Assembly (NCBI RefSeq): GCF_019972115.1
Contig: NZ_BPFJ01000001.1
Location: forward strand, 868,001 to 932,000
Source of the DNA: Sulfurovum sp. TSL6
GTDB taxonomy: Bacteria; Campylobacterota; Campylobacteria; Campylobacterales; Sulfurovaceae
Direction: 5' to 3'
DNA: 64,000 nucleotides
Shown here: positions 27,618-37,406 of the stretch, one piece after another
Numbering within the stretch: the first letter of the stretch is position 1
Layout of the letters: the number at the start of each line of letters is the position of its first letter
The notes under the pieces: generated by a model
Database searches by the model: none
Seen by the model: the letters and a program-made list of their open reading frames with translations, nothing else
Told to the model about the DNA's origin: nothing
Translations under genes and position numbers: made by a program

Positions 27618-28715
27618 TCACTTATCTCTTCCAAGTTTTCGAAGTCGTGTATAAAGTTCTCTCTCCTCTTGACTTAAGCTCTCAGGTATGTGCACATGAA
27701 GACGAAGGTAGAGATCTCCTCTTTTTGTTTCTCCAAAATGAGGAAGTCCTTTCCCACCAAGGCGCAGTACAGAATTGGGCTGTGTACCTTGGGGAACGGT
27801 AACAGTCACAGAACCTTCCATCGTTGGCACTTCCATTTCCATGCCCAATACTGCATCGATCAATTCAATACTCTTTGAATGCCAGAGATCAGCACCTGCA
27901 CGTTTAAAACGTTCATCATATGCTGTACGTACGATCACAAGAAGATCACCCGGTTTTCCTTCTTTACTTTGACTGGGTCGACCATGAGACGGCACTCGTA
28001 GCACCATACCCTCTTCGGCTCCTACAGGTATCTTTACTGTCAATGTTTCAGGTTCATCTATCATACCTGTACCATGACATTTTTGACAGGGTTCATCGAT
28101 AAATTTACCCTTTCCTGCACAATTTGGGCATGTTCTTATTTCCTGATAGGCAACATTACCCTCTTGTCTAGTATTAACCATATTACCAGTACCGTTACAT
28201 GTTTTACAGATGCGAGGTTCTGTTCCTGGTGCTGCACCGGTTCCCTTACATTCAGGACAGGCACGAAGGTGGCTTATATGTATATCTTCATCACCTCCGG
28301 TGACGATCTTTTTCAGTGGTACATAAACCTCCACTCGTATATCTGCACCTCTGGAAGCATACTCACCTCCACGATTAAAGAAACTGCCAAAGAGACCTCC
28401 ACCAAAACCCCCAAGGTCAAAATCGAAACCGCTTCCCTTAAAGATATCATCAAAATTGATACCACCAAAAAGATCCTCTTGAGAAAATCCTGAAACCGCT
28501 TCAAACCCTCTATTATCATACTCTTTGCGCTTTTTGTGATCAGAAAGTACCGCATAGGCTTCAGCTATCTCTTTGAATTTTTCTTCTGCATCCGGCTCTT
28601 TATTTCTATCAGGATGGTACTTTAAGGCAAGTTTGCGAAAGGTATCTTTTATCTCTTTTTGATCCGCATCCTTTTTGACGCCAAGTACTTCATAATAATC
28701 CCTTTTCTCTGCCAT
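27618..28715 (-). CDS. dnaJ: DnaJ-family co-chaperone (second copy type)
   Basis: Stimulates Hsp70 ATPase and delivers clients. The J domain (1-70) has HPD at 34-36, a Gly/Phe region follows ([29 protein letters not shown]), then four zinc repeats: [24 protein letters not shown] and CQKCHGTG, and the C-terminal client-binding domain. The 365 residues match a full DnaJ. It lies 16 bases after dnaK2 on the same strand, so the two are one operon. No grpE or hrcA is near, so the housekeeping set is probably elsewhere. Confidence 0.92.
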   Translation of the reverse strand: MAEKRDYYEVLGVKKDADQKEIKDTFRKLALKYHPDRNKEPDAEEKFKEIAEAYAVLSDHKKRKEYDNRGFEAVSGFSQEDLFGGINFDDIFKGSGFDFDLGGFGGGLFGSFFNRGGEYASRGADIRVEVYVPLKKIVTGGDEDIHISHLRACPECKGTGAAPGTEPRICKTCNGTGNMVNTRQEGNVAYQEIRTCPNCAGKGKFIDEPCQKCHGTGMIDEPETLTVKIPVGAEEGMVLRVPSHGRPSQSKEGKPGDLLVIVRTAYDERFKRAGADLWHSKSIELIDAVLGMEMEVPTMEGSVTVTVPQGTQPNSVLRLGGKGLPHFGETKRGDLYLRLHVHIPESLSQEERELYTRLRKLGRDK

Positions 28716-28731
28716 ATCAATACTCTATGGA

Positions 28732-30564
28732 CTACTTGGATTCATGGAAATCCGCATCTACTACCCTCTCATAGGGAGCATCTCCACTTTTCGTTTCTCC
28801 ACCTTGACTACCGGCTGAACCAGTCTGTCCCTGTGTCTGGCCATAGATAGCACTACCTGCTTCTTTCATAACCTCTTTCAGTGCTTCTGAACGCTCAGTA
28901 GCCAAATCGATGTCGGCACTTTGAACTGCTTCTTTCGTTTCTTTAAGTTTTTCTTCTATTTTGCTTTTCAGATCACCCTCTAGTTTATCACCATAATCAG
29001 CCAACATTCTTTCAGCCTCGTAACATATGGCATCCGCTGCATTTAGTTTGTCTGCTTTTTCTTTTCTTTTTTTATCTTCATCTGCATATTTTTCAGCCTC
29101 TTCTACCATTCTCTCTTTCTCTTCATTAGAGAGTCTTGTAGATGCAGTGATTTTGATCGATTGACTTTTACCTGTTGCAACATCTTTAGCAGTAACATTG
29201 AGTATCCCACTTGCATCTATATCAAACGTTACATCTATCTTTGGTATACCACGCGGTGCTGGAACTATACCATCAAGATTGAACTGTCCAAGAGAGGTAT
29301 TGTCAGCAGCCATCGGTCGTTCCCCCTGAAGTACATGTACAGTAACACTTGTCTGCATATCAGCAGCTGTTGTAAACGTTTCTGTATGCTTCACTGGAAT
29401 CGGGGAATTTCGGGAAATCAATGGAGTCACAACTCCACCCAGTGTCTCAACACCCAGACTGAGCGGAGTCACATCTACCAGAACGATATCACCGATCTCT
29501 CCAGAAAGCACCCCTGCTTGTATAGCAGCACCGCTTGCAACACACTCCATAGGATCTACTCCACCTTCGGCCTTTTTGCCAAGAAGTTCTTCAAAATATT
29601 CACGAACCACAGGCATTCTTGTAGGTCCACCCACAAAGACAATTTTATCTACACCTTTCTCTGTGATACCTGCATCGCTTAATGCCTGTTCTATAGGTCC
29701 TTTACAGCGTTCAACAACCGGACGGACAAGACGTTCCAGTTCTGTACGGGTCAAGTCAAGTTCAAGATGTTTATCAGCTGATATATAAGGAAGGCTGACA
29801 TGTGTGGTTGTACTTGTTGTCAATTCGATCTTTGCCATTTCTGAGGCATCCATCAACCTTGCAGAAGCCTTTTTGTCACTCCTGACATCAATGCCGCTCT
29901 GCTCTTTAAATTTGTCAGCAAGGTGCTGAAAAATATTTTCATTCATATCTGTTCCGCCAAGCTGGGTATCACCGCTTGTAGATTTGACTTCAAATACCCC
30001 GTTACCAAACTCCATGATCGTTACATCAAGCGTTCCCCCACCAAAATCAATCACAGCTATTTTAATATCTTCACCTGCTCTGTCAAGACCATAGGCTAGT
30101 GCAGCGGCTGTAGGTTCATTCACAAGACGTATCACCTCAAGGCCTGCAATTTTACATGCATCTTTTGTTGCACTTCGCTGATTATCATTAAAATATGCAG
30201 GTACTGTGACAACAGCTTTTTCAACGGGTTCACCTAGAAATGCTTCTGCATCGTTTTTAATCTTTTGCAAAAGAAAAGCCGATAATTGTTCAGGGGTGAA
30301 CTCTTTATCTCTTAATCTGACTTTTTCACGCTTTCCCATTTGTCTTTTAAAAGCATAAGCTGTTCCCTCAGGATTTTCAGCAGCCTGTCTACGTGCAGGT
30401 TCCCCTACGAGCTTATTTCCATCAGCAGTAATAGCAACATAACTGGGAAAAGCTTTCCCACTAAGACTGATACCTTCCGTACTAGGGATAATCACTGGTT
30501 TACCGCCACGAAGGACAGCTGCTGCCGAATTTGAAGTTCCAAGATCAATACCTATAATTGCCAT
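28732..30564 (-). CDS. dnaK: Hsp70 chaperone DnaK lacking the Gram-negative insert
   Basis: ATP-dependent chaperone of 610 residues. The phosphate-1 motif is [14 protein letters not shown], phosphate-2 is [11 protein letters not shown] and the adenosine motif is [10 protein letters not shown]; the linker and substrate domain ([12 protein letters not shown]) are intact. Between KRQMG (about 78) and [10 protein letters not shown] there are only about 10 residues, where proteobacterial DnaK has about 24 more. The N terminus ([16 protein letters not shown]) resembles archaeal DnaK sequences as I remember them. It is the first gene of the dnaK-dnaJ operon, divergent from ychF. Confidence 0.93.
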   Translation of the reverse strand: MAIIGIDLGTSNSAAAVLRGGKPVIIPSTEGISLSGKAFPSYVAITADGNKLVGEPARRQAAENPEGTAYAFKRQMGKREKVRLRDKEFTPEQLSAFLLQKIKNDAEAFLGEPVEKAVVTVPAYFNDNQRSATKDACKIAGLEVIRLVNEPTAAALAYGLDRAGEDIKIAVIDFGGGTLDVTIMEFGNGVFEVKSTSGDTQLGGTDMNENIFQHLADKFKEQSGIDVRSDKKASARLMDASEMAKIELTTSTTTHVSLPYISADKHLELDLTRTELERLVRPVVERCKGPIEQALSDAGITEKGVDKIVFVGGPTRMPVVREYFEELLGKKAEGGVDPMECVASGAAIQAGVLSGEIGDIVLVDVTPLSLGVETLGGVVTPLISRNSPIPVKHTETFTTAADMQTSVTVHVLQGERPMAADNTSLGQFNLDGIVPAPRGIPKIDVTFDIDASGILNVTAKDVATGKSQSIKITASTRLSNEEKERMVEEAEKYADEDKKRKEKADKLNAADAICYEAERMLADYGDKLEGDLKSKIEEKLKETKEAVQSADIDLATERSEALKEVMKEAGSAIYGQTQGQTGSAGSQGGETKSGDAPYERVVDADFHESK

Positions 30565-30592
30565 AACTATACCTTTGTGATAGATTTTACTA

Positions 30593-30604
30593 TACTATAT
30601 AGTA
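30593..30604. promoter_or_regulatory. Palindrome upstream of dnaK2
   Basis: TACTATATAGTA is a perfect 12-base palindrome 29 bases upstream of the dnaK2 ATG, within a longer ACTATACTATATAGTAAC stretch. It overlaps the likely promoter region and could be an operator or simply a -10 in AT-rich DNA. No CIRCE (TTAGCACTC-type) element is seen. Confidence 0.35.
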
Positions 30605-30762
30605 ACATATATTTTAAATATAATAATATATAAGTATTAAAATATAATTTTTACATAGGTTTCATTTTATGGATGATGAAAACGCTGGCTTAGAAACTAA
30701 TCCCTTCTTCACTAATATTTCGCTAAAATCGCGATAATAATATATAACACTTAAGGAATATC

Positions 30763-31866
30763 ATGGGACTAGGCATCGGACTTGTTGGACTACCAAATGT
30801 AGGAAAATCTACAACTTTTAACGCACTCACTAAAGCACAAAATGCAGAAAGTGCAAACTATCCGTTTTGTACCATTGAACCAAATAAAGCAGTGGTACCT
30901 GTACCAGACAAAAGACTGGATGAACTTGCGAAGATCGTCAATCCTGAAAAAATACAACACTCAACACTTGATTTCGTTGATATCGCCGGGCTTGTAGCCG
31001 GTGCAAGCAAGGGTGAAGGTCTGGGAAATAAATTTCTTGGAAACATCCGTGAAACGGAAGTGATCTTGCATATCGTAAGATGTTTTCATGATGAAAACAT
31101 TGTGCATACGGAAGGTTCTATTGACCCTATTCGTGATGTTGAGATCATCGAGCAGGAACTGCTCTTTGCTGATATTGATGCTGTACTTAAGCGAATCGAA
31201 ATGCTTAAGAAAAAGGCCAAAGGTAATGACAAAGATGCAAAAGAACAACTTGTCGTTGCCGAGGCTTTACTTGCACATATAGAAGAAGGTCACCCTGTAT
31301 CTACTTTTGAAGACAAAGAGAGTGATAGCTTTTTGGCGATAAACAAAGATCTACGTCTTCTTACAGCAAAACCGATCATCTATGGTGCAAATGTAGATGA
31401 AGATGGTCTGAGTGAAGACAATGAATATGTACAAAAACTGAAAGCCTATGCTGCTGAACGAAACTCAGAAGTGATCAAACTTTGTGCCAAAGTAGAAGAA
31501 GACATGGTAGACTTTGATGATGAGGAAAGAGAAGAAATGCTTGCAGATCTGGGTGTTGAAGAGAGTGGTCTTGACCAGATCATACACAAAGGTTTTGACA
31601 AACTTGGACTCATGAGCTACTTTACTGCAGGGGTAAAAGAAGTACGTGCCTGGACAATCCGTAAGGGTACTACAGCGCCTAAAGCTGCAGCAGTTATACA
31701 TAATGACTTTGAAAAAGGTTTCATCCGTGCAGAAGTCATAAGTTATGAAGACTTTGTACAATACGGTGGTGAAGCTGGTGCTAAAGAAGCGGGTAAAAAC
31801 AGACTTGAAGGTAAAGAGTACATCGTACAGGATGGCGATGTCATGCACTTTAGATTCAATGTTTAA
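30763..31866 (+). CDS. ychF: Redox-regulated ATPase YchF (Obg-like)
   Basis: Ribosome-associated P-loop ATPase, 367 residues, standard length. Walker A is GLPNVGKST (about 9-17), the G2/G3 region includes DFVDIAGLVAGASKGEGLGNKFL (DFVDIAGLV then GEGLGNKFL), and the C-terminal TGS-like domain ends with MHFRFNV, the usual C terminus. The adenine-specific NxxE motif replaces NKxD in this family (GANVDED near 207 here). AAGGAATATC precedes the ATG. It heads a run with the DUF302 and DUF1456 genes. Confidence 0.95.
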   Translation: MGLGIGLVGLPNVGKSTTFNALTKAQNAESANYPFCTIEPNKAVVPVPDKRLDELAKIVNPEKIQHSTLDFVDIAGLVAGASKGEGLGNKFLGNIRETEVILHIVRCFHDENIVHTEGSIDPIRDVEIIEQELLFADIDAVLKRIEMLKKKAKGNDKDAKEQLVVAEALLAHIEEGHPVSTFEDKESDSFLAINKDLRLLTAKPIIYGANVDEDGLSEDNEYVQKLKAYAAERNSEVIKLCAKVEEDMVDFDDEEREEMLADLGVEESGLDQIIHKGFDKLGLMSYFTAGVKEVRAWTIRKGTTAPKAAAVIHNDFEKGFIRAEVISYEDFVQYGGEAGAKEAGKNRLEGKEYIVQDGDVMHFRFNV

Positions 31867-31875
31867 GAAAGGACT

Positions 31876-32340
31876 ATGATGAGAAAATTACTTTTAATTG
31901 GATTGATCGGTTTTACTTTACTGGGTTGTGATAGTAAAAAAGGTACATTTCTTGAAACGGTTAAAAGTGAAAATAACCATTCTACTTCTGTAGCCAAACT
32001 AGAGAAACTCATCGTAGATCAAGGTCTCACGCATTTCAGTACTATGGACCATAGAGCAAATGCCAGAAATGTCAAAATGAATTTGAAACCTGAAACGGTT
32101 GTGGTCTTTGGCAATCCTAAGATGGGAACGGTCCTCATGAACTGTAATCCTTCTATGGGATTGGATCTGCCTCTTCGTATACTTGTCACAACAAACTATG
32201 AGGGTACTACAAGCATTATCTATACCAATCCGGAATACTGGTCTTTAAAACACAATATTAAAGACAAAAATTGTTTAAATATATTAAAAAAAGCAAAAAT
32301 GGCATTGGCCAATCTTGCTGAAGAAGCAGGTAAAAAATAA
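31876..32340 (+). CDS. DUF302 domain lipoprotein
   Basis: A 154-residue protein with a lipoprotein signal peptide whose lipobox is TLLGC (cysteine about 18), so it is probably anchored in the envelope. The mature part matches the DUF302 pattern: KLEKLIVDQGLTHFSTMDH, VVVFGNPKMGT, and LPLRILVTTNYEGTTSIIYTNP (split here into LPLRILVTTN and YTNPEYW). Function unknown. Two adjacent ATG codons (31876, 31879) are possible starts; AAAGGA lies just upstream. It follows ychF by nine bases. Confidence 0.8.
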   Translation: MMRKLLLIGLIGFTLLGCDSKKGTFLETVKSENNHSTSVAKLEKLIVDQGLTHFSTMDHRANARNVKMNLKPETVVVFGNPKMGTVLMNCNPSMGLDLPLRILVTTNYEGTTSIIYTNPEYWSLKHNIKDKNCLNILKKAKMALANLAEEAGKK

Positions 32341-32341
32341 T

Positions 32342-32821
32342 ATGCAGATCCCTACAAATGAAATACTCTACCGTATACAAAAAGCACTGAACCTCACAAC
32401 AGAAGAAATGTTAGAAGCCTACAAGCTTGAAGCATATAAAATGGATGCTTCACATTTGGAGTCTCTTTTAAAACGTCATCAAGATGATGGTTTTAACGTA
32501 GCTACCTATGAAGAATTAGGTGTATTTTTAGATGGACTTGTTACGCTTAAACGCGGCCCGTCTCCTAAAAAACCCAATGATGATGAAGCTGTAGAACTGA
32601 CCAATAATCTTATACTCAAAAAGCTTCGTATTGCCCTGGAACTCAAAGAAGCTGAAACAGAGATCATCTTTGGCCTGGCAGATGTTGAACTCAGCAAACA
32701 ACAACTTGCTTCCCTATTTCGTAAAGAGGGACATAAAAACTTCAGAGCATGCTCTGATGAGTTACTGATGGCATTTTTAGATGGATTGAATGAATTTTAT
32801 TATGTGGGAGATATAGACTAA
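32342..32821 (+). CDS. DUF1456 family protein (YehS-like)
   Basis: A protein of 159 residues from the ATG at 32342, one base after the DUF302 stop; an in-frame ATG at 32315 lies within that gene. It holds two copies of the DUF1456 unit, with matching FLDGLVTLKRG near 65 and FLDGLNEFYYVG near 145, and NEILYRIQKALNL / NNLILKKLRIALEL starting each. The family is a small cytoplasmic helical protein of unknown function found in many proteobacteria. Confidence 0.85.
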   Translation: MQIPTNEILYRIQKALNLTTEEMLEAYKLEAYKMDASHLESLLKRHQDDGFNVATYEELGVFLDGLVTLKRGPSPKKPNDDEAVELTNNLILKKLRIALELKEAETEIIFGLADVELSKQQLASLFRKEGHKNFRACSDELLMAFLDGLNEFYYVGDID

Positions 32822-32839
32822 GTCTATCTCTTCAATATC

Positions 32840-33220
32840 GTGAACTTAGAAAAATCACTTCAAGCTATAAAAACCGAATTAGCAAAAAGAGAAACAACAT
32901 TCAAATTTATACAGCAAATCTACCCGTACTTAGGACATCTCTCTCAAGCAGAAATACTTGCATACTTTCAAGTCACTACGGTCGATGCACTGGACAAACA
33001 TATTCAACAGATCAAAAGCACGAACTTACACCACACTGATCATTTGAGCAGTGAGAACGCCATCTGCAATTGTACAGACAGTACAGGAGCGTTAAAGACC
33101 CTTTATGAGACACAGGCACTTGCAGAACTGGAAATGAAGCAATTAAACGTTAACAATCTTCTAACACTTAGGGTCTATGCATGTCCAAGCGGGAACGGAT
33201 GGCATTTGACAAAAGGATAA
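32840..33220 (+). CDS. Hypothetical protein
   Basis: A 126-residue frame that would begin with GTG at 32840, 18 bases after the DUF1456 stop, in the same direction and probably the same operon. The ribosome binding site is weak, which leaves the start uncertain. The product is helical at the N terminus (LQAIKTELAKRETTFKF) with a CNCTD cysteine pair near 73 and a C-terminal VYACPSGNGWHL, a pattern seen in short proteins that form a small beta unit. No family was recognised. Confidence 0.6.
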   Translation: MNLEKSLQAIKTELAKRETTFKFIQQIYPYLGHLSQAEILAYFQVTTVDALDKHIQQIKSTNLHHTDHLSSENAICNCTDSTGALKTLYETQALAELEMKQLNVNNLLTLRVYACPSGNGWHLTKG

Positions 33221-33252
33221 CACCTGTCACTGCCTGCCATCATAACTGAAGC

Positions 33253-34032
33253 TTAGACTTCCAAAACTAGCTTCACAGGACAGTGGTCAGATCCCATGAC
33301 ATGGTCCAAGATATCAGCATCGACTATCTTATCTTTTAAGTCATCAGAAACAAAGAAATAATCGATTCTCCATCCTACGTTCTTTCCTCTGGCTCCTGCT
33401 CTGTAACTCCACCAGCTGTAACGGTCTGTTTCATCGCCTTTGACATGTCTAAAAGTATCTATGTAGCCATGATCTATGAGTTTATCCATCCATTCACGTT
33501 CTATAGGTAAGAAACCAGATGTTTTTTCATTGGCTTTAGGACGTGCCAGATCAAACTCTTTATGTGCAGTGTTCACATCACCGCATACGACTATAGATTT
33601 TCCCTCTTCTCTTAAGGTATTGATATGATTTAAAAAACGATCATAGAACTCCATTTTATAGACCAAACGTTCATCATTGCGTTGTCCGTTCGGGAAATAG
33701 ACATTAAAATATGCGATATCTCCAAAGTGGTATTCATTGATGCGTCCCTCATCCAGGATATCAACATGCGAACAGCAAGATGCTTCACCTTTGATATCGG
33801 TATAGAGTGCTACACCTGACTGTCCTTTGTTGGATGACGAGTTGATACTTTGGAATTTATACTCTCTCTCAAAGATAGTGTCAGGGATCTGGTCTGCCTC
33901 TGCTTTGATCTCCTGCAGGCCCAAAAAGTCTACATTTTCTTCATCTATCCACTTGAGTGCCTGCTTCTTCTCTACGGCTCTAATACCATTTACGTTCCAT
34001 GATATAAAAGTGAGCGTATTGCGGTCTGACAT
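33253..34032 (-). CDS. xth: Exodeoxyribonuclease III (AP endonuclease)
   Basis: Repairs abasic sites and 3' blocks in DNA. The 259 residues from the ATG at 34032 (AAGGAG upstream) start with TFISWNVNGIRA; a longer in-frame start at 34080 has no ribosome binding site. The metal ligand glutamate is in LQEIKAE, the asparagine and aspartate in CGDVNTAH, and the C-terminal GSDHCPVKL holds the catalytic Asp-His pair. Length fits the ExoIII branch. It is transcribed divergently from the methyltransferase. Confidence 0.93.
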   Translation of the reverse strand: MSDRNTLTFISWNVNGIRAVEKKQALKWIDEENVDFLGLQEIKAEADQIPDTIFEREYKFQSINSSSNKGQSGVALYTDIKGEASCCSHVDILDEGRINEYHFGDIAYFNVYFPNGQRNDERLVYKMEFYDRFLNHINTLREEGKSIVVCGDVNTAHKEFDLARPKANEKTSGFLPIEREWMDKLIDHGYIDTFRHVKGDETDRYSWWSYRAGARGKNVGWRIDYFFVSDDLKDKIVDADILDHVMGSDHCPVKLVLEV

Positions 34033-34129
34033 TTTTTCTCCTTGCTGCGAATTTTCGTATGTGTTTATAAATTTCTTCATTATTTTGATAGAATAATACC
34101 AAAAGAGACTTCAAAGAAAAAGGGGATCT

Positions 34130-34702
34130 ATGGCACAAGAAGACAAAGCACGCTGGGATGACAAATGGCAGAACAATCCAATGACGGATGAACCCATCAA
34201 ACTGGTCAGTGACTATGCTTCACTGGCTCCCGGGCTACAGGCACTTGATATTGCCTGCGGTATGGGAAGACATAGCAAATATCTGGCTTCCAGGGGATTT
34301 GAAGTCGATGCACTCGACATCTCTTCGGTTGCGATAGAAGAGCTTCAGAATATTCCTCATATTCATGCAAAAGAAGTTGATTTTGATACCTATACCCTGC
34401 CAAAAGAGAAGTATGACCTTATCGTATGTACCTATTTTTTAGAGCGCAGACTCTTTCCCCAGATGATCGATGCGCTTAAACCCAACGGTATCATCCTTAT
34501 GGAAACTTTTTTACATCATCCTGACAATGAGCGTACTGCTTCCAATCCGGCTTTTCTTTTGAATGAAGGTGAACTTGAAACCACTTTTAATACGAAGTGT
34601 GAACTTCTACAACTGCCTGAATTTTGGGATCAAGACTATAGAGGATTCAAAACGATGAAAACATCAATGGTGGCTAAAAAGAAAAGTGCGGCTGACAAAT
34701 GA
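34130..34702 (+). CDS. Class I SAM-dependent methyltransferase (TehB-like)
   Basis: The 190 residues contain motif I ALDIACGMGRHSKYLAS (about 38-54), the acidic end of strand 2 (VDALDIS) and motif post I region YDLIVCTYFLERRLF. It resembles the TehB/thiopurine methyltransferase group, which often acts on small toxic compounds, but the substrate is unknown. It sits alone between two genes on the other strand. Confidence 0.8.
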   Translation: MAQEDKARWDDKWQNNPMTDEPIKLVSDYASLAPGLQALDIACGMGRHSKYLASRGFEVDALDISSVAIEELQNIPHIHAKEVDFDTYTLPKEKYDLIVCTYFLERRLFPQMIDALKPNGIILMETFLHHPDNERTASNPAFLLNEGELETTFNTKCELLQLPEFWDQDYRGFKTMKTSMVAKKKSAADK

Positions 34703-34777
34703 AATTTTTGAGTCGTAACTATCACACTTAGAACATGAGGGCCAGTTTGCATACTGACCAGCAAGGCTTATGATGTC

Positions 34778-35482
34778 TTAGATCAAAGATGATGATACCA
34801 GTCCAATAAGACCACCGAAAACACCGCCCCACACAACAAGCCACCCTAAATGTTCTTTGATCAGATCTTGTACCAATTCTTTCACCATTTTAGGTGTCAA
34901 TTCATCCAATCTTCTTGTAATGAGTCCTTCCACCGAAGCGATCATATCTTCACTTAATGCTGAGCTTTGTATATGATGGTCCAGTTGTGCTTTGAATGCA
35001 GAAGAAGAAACAATGGAACTTACAGCACTCTTGAGTTTACGTGAAAAAGGATCACGTAATCCTTCTAAGGCTTCTTCCCCACCGAACATCGCGATAGCAC
35101 CGCCAAATTTCGACTCCATCACCGTCTTAGAGAGTGCATCAAAAGCGGGAGAAAAGTCTGCACCTTCAACCAAAGGGGTCAGATCTATCTTCTCTTCTTC
35201 CTTTGCAAAAAAGTCTCCCAGCTGCTCTTTGGTAAAGAACTGTTTCATGATCATTTCACGGATCGATGCTTTAAATGCAGTAAAGTTTTTTTCTATCACG
35301 CCTGAACCATAAAGAAATGGTACCTTTTCAAATAACATATGAATAGCAAGTTGGTTTGTTATGGCCCCGGAGAGTGCAAACAGTCCCGTAAAAAGCAGTA
35401 CATCACGATAGTGAGACGGCACCAGGAAAGATACCCCTACAAGGAGTAAAGAAAAGAGATCTGTTGTGAGGGTTTTTGACAT
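34778..35482 (-). CDS. DUF445 family membrane protein
   Basis: A 234-residue protein from the ATG at 35482, preceded by GAGGAT; a start at 35500 would add six residues. Two N-terminal hydrophobic segments (about 8-42) and one at the C terminus (WLVVWGGVFGGLIGLVSS) flank a helical soluble part. The segment SGAITNQLAIHMLFEKVPFLYGSG (split: GAITNQLAIHMLFE, VPFLYGSG) is the DUF445 or YheB hallmark. The family is implicated in membrane or sporulation contexts elsewhere; here its role is unknown. Confidence 0.8.
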   Translation of the reverse strand: MSKTLTTDLFSLLLVGVSFLVPSHYRDVLLFTGLFALSGAITNQLAIHMLFEKVPFLYGSGVIEKNFTAFKASIREMIMKQFFTKEQLGDFFAKEEEKIDLTPLVEGADFSPAFDALSKTVMESKFGGAIAMFGGEEALEGLRDPFSRKLKSAVSSIVSSSAFKAQLDHHIQSSALSEDMIASVEGLITRRLDELTPKMVKELVQDLIKEHLGWLVVWGGVFGGLIGLVSSSLI

Positions 35483-35612
35483 GTGATATCCTCTTCGCAT
35501 TTTTGGTGTAATATAGCAAAATCTGGATTATATTACGCTATCAACTCAATACCTCAACATTAAAAAGAAGGTATAATCGATTTTAACCATTAATTTATCT
35601 ATAAAGCTTCTC

Positions 35613-36761
35613 ATGTCTAAAACACTAAACAAAAAGATACAGATCTCACTCTTACTGATCGCAACAATGGGTGTGATGTCCGGCATCACTGTCGTTTCTT
35701 CTCTCCCCCTCATCAGTAAAACATTCAGCCATCTCCCTCATATCGAATTTCTTTCAAAGCTGATGTTGACCATTCCTTCCATCATCATTGCACTTTTTGC
35801 CCCGATAGCTGGGATCATTGTAGATAAATTTGGCAGGTTAAAACCGCTTTATACAGGGATCTTTCTCTTTGTACTCGGCGGAAGCTCAGGATTTTATCTT
35901 GAGAATTTCTATGCTATTCTTGCCGGCCGGGCGGTTCTAGGTACAGCTGTTGCACTACTCATGACCAGTTCTACTGCACTCATAGGTGATTATCTTGATG
36001 AAATGGCACGGCATAAATTTATGTCTATTCAAGGGATGGCCGTGGCTATGGGAGGGATAGTCTTTATCACAGCTGGCGGTCTACTAGCTCAACTGCATTG
36101 GTCCTACCCTTTTGCTATTTATATCTTGCCTCTGTTCTTTCTTCCTCTGTTACTTACCTCTCTCTATGAACCCGAGAAACATAGGCATGTCGAAAGTGAC
36201 ATAGAGATTGAGGCCAAACTCTGGCCTGTTTACCTCACTGCTTTTTTTGCGATGGTACTTTTTTATATGCTGCCAACACAATTACCTTATCTTATTATAG
36301 AGACTTTACATGGCAAGCCAAGTACAATAGGGTTGGTCATTGCTACAGCGATGCTTTTCAATGCACTCACCGCAAGACAATATGCAAAACTCAAAGCAAG
36401 GTTTTCCTATATGCATATTTATATGATTACTTTTATTTTTTTTGGTATAGGTCTGTTCATCATTTCTCAAGCCCATTCTATTGCACAACTCTTTTACAGT
36501 ACTGCATTTATAGGTATAGGATTTGGCCTGATCCTTGTCAATACCAATTCATGGTTTCTTTCGAAAGTCCCTGCCCACAAAAGGGGGAAAGCTTCAGGAG
36601 TACTTGCATCAAGTTTCTTTTTAGGACAGTTTTCTTCTCCGTTGCTCCTGGAACCTATAGTACAACTCTATGGGATTCAAGGACTATTTTTGATCGTATC
36701 ATGTATAGCCTTAATGATATCACTCATACTGTTTTTAAAAGGTAAAATGTCTAAAGCGTAA
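35613..36761 (+). CDS. Major facilitator superfamily transporter
   Basis: A 382-residue protein with about 12 membrane segments. The loop 2-3 motif is GIIVDKFGRLKPL, typical of drug:proton antiporters of the DHA1 group, and GRAVLGTAVALLMTSS follows. The second half has a shorter linker (KGKMSKA at the end). No substrate can be assigned. The ATG lacks a strong ribosome binding site (AAAGCTTCTC), which slightly weakens the start call. It ends 24 bases from the convergent HAD gene. Confidence 0.85.
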   Translation: MSKTLNKKIQISLLLIATMGVMSGITVVSSLPLISKTFSHLPHIEFLSKLMLTIPSIIIALFAPIAGIIVDKFGRLKPLYTGIFLFVLGGSSGFYLENFYAILAGRAVLGTAVALLMTSSTALIGDYLDEMARHKFMSIQGMAVAMGGIVFITAGGLLAQLHWSYPFAIYILPLFFLPLLLTSLYEPEKHRHVESDIEIEAKLWPVYLTAFFAMVLFYMLPTQLPYLIIETLHGKPSTIGLVIATAMLFNALTARQYAKLKARFSYMHIYMITFIFFGIGLFIISQAHSIAQLFYSTAFIGIGFGLILVNTNSWFLSKVPAHKRGKASGVLASSFFLGQFSSPLLLEPIVQLYGIQGLFLIVSCIALMISLILFLKGKMSKA

Positions 36762-36785
36762 AAGTATAGATAAAAAGTAGAGGAT

Positions 36786-37406
36786 TCAACGTATCAGTAA
36801 TTGATGCAGTTCATCGACACTGCGTACGGCATCTGTATGGTCTGTAAAACCCCAGTCTACCATGATATAGTCTATCTCTGCTCTTTTACTTGCCATCTCA
36901 TCACGTGGACCATCTCCGATAAAAAGTGCCTGGTGACTACTATGTTCCAACTCCTCCAAGATCTTGTGAAGCATCGCCGGATGAGGCTTTCCTTCATGCA
37001 CATCATCATAACAGGCGATCGTATCAAAATGCCCATAGACCTCTAAGTGTGTCAGTGATTCTATCGTAGAACCCCTATAGGCATTGGTAGCTACTGCCAG
37101 GTCGTGCCCTTTGTCTTTAAGGGTTTCAAGCAGTTCTTTAATACCATCATAGAGTACCAATTCCCTTTCATGGTTTTTCGTATAGTACTCAGAAAACCAT
37201 TTTTCATGGTCCCTGTCAAATGCTTTTGCATGGTAAAAGGTTTGTGCAGGATTAATCGTATGGTCATTCACCAAGCTTAAAATATACTCTTGTTCCATAG
37301 GTTCGAAACCCAGGTTTTCACGTACATAATTGATAGCATTGGCTATGGTCAACGAAGAGTTGACCAGTGTACCATCCATATCAAAAATAATCAGTTTTTT
37401 ATCCAC
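36786..37406 (-). CDS. HAD family hydrolase, phosphoglycolate-phosphatase-like
   Basis: A 206-residue phosphatase with HAD motif I FDMDGTLVNS (nucleophile about D9), a helical cap, motif II VATNAYRGS, and motif IV IGDGPRDEMASKRA. It starts with GTG at 37406, overlapping the stop of the upstream PDC-sensor gene by one base (TAGTG), hence translational coupling. The substrate is not certain; phosphoglycolate is the usual guess for this subfamily. Confidence 0.85.
   Translation of the reverse strand: MDKKLIIFDMDGTLVNSSLTIANAINYVRENLGFEPMEQEYILSLVNDHTINPAQTFYHAKAFDRDHEKWFSEYYTKNHERELVLYDGIKELLETLKDKGHDLAVATNAYRGSTIESLTHLEVYGHFDTIACYDDVHEGKPHPAMLHKILEELEHSSHQALFIGDGPRDEMASKRAEIDYIMVDWGFTDHTDAVRSVDELHQLLIR

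Noticed and set aside
29161-29682. 173-residue plus-strand ORF over dnaK2
   Set aside because: Shadow of dnaK2; the product is Cys/His/Ser-rich as expected from reverse reading of conserved coding sequence.
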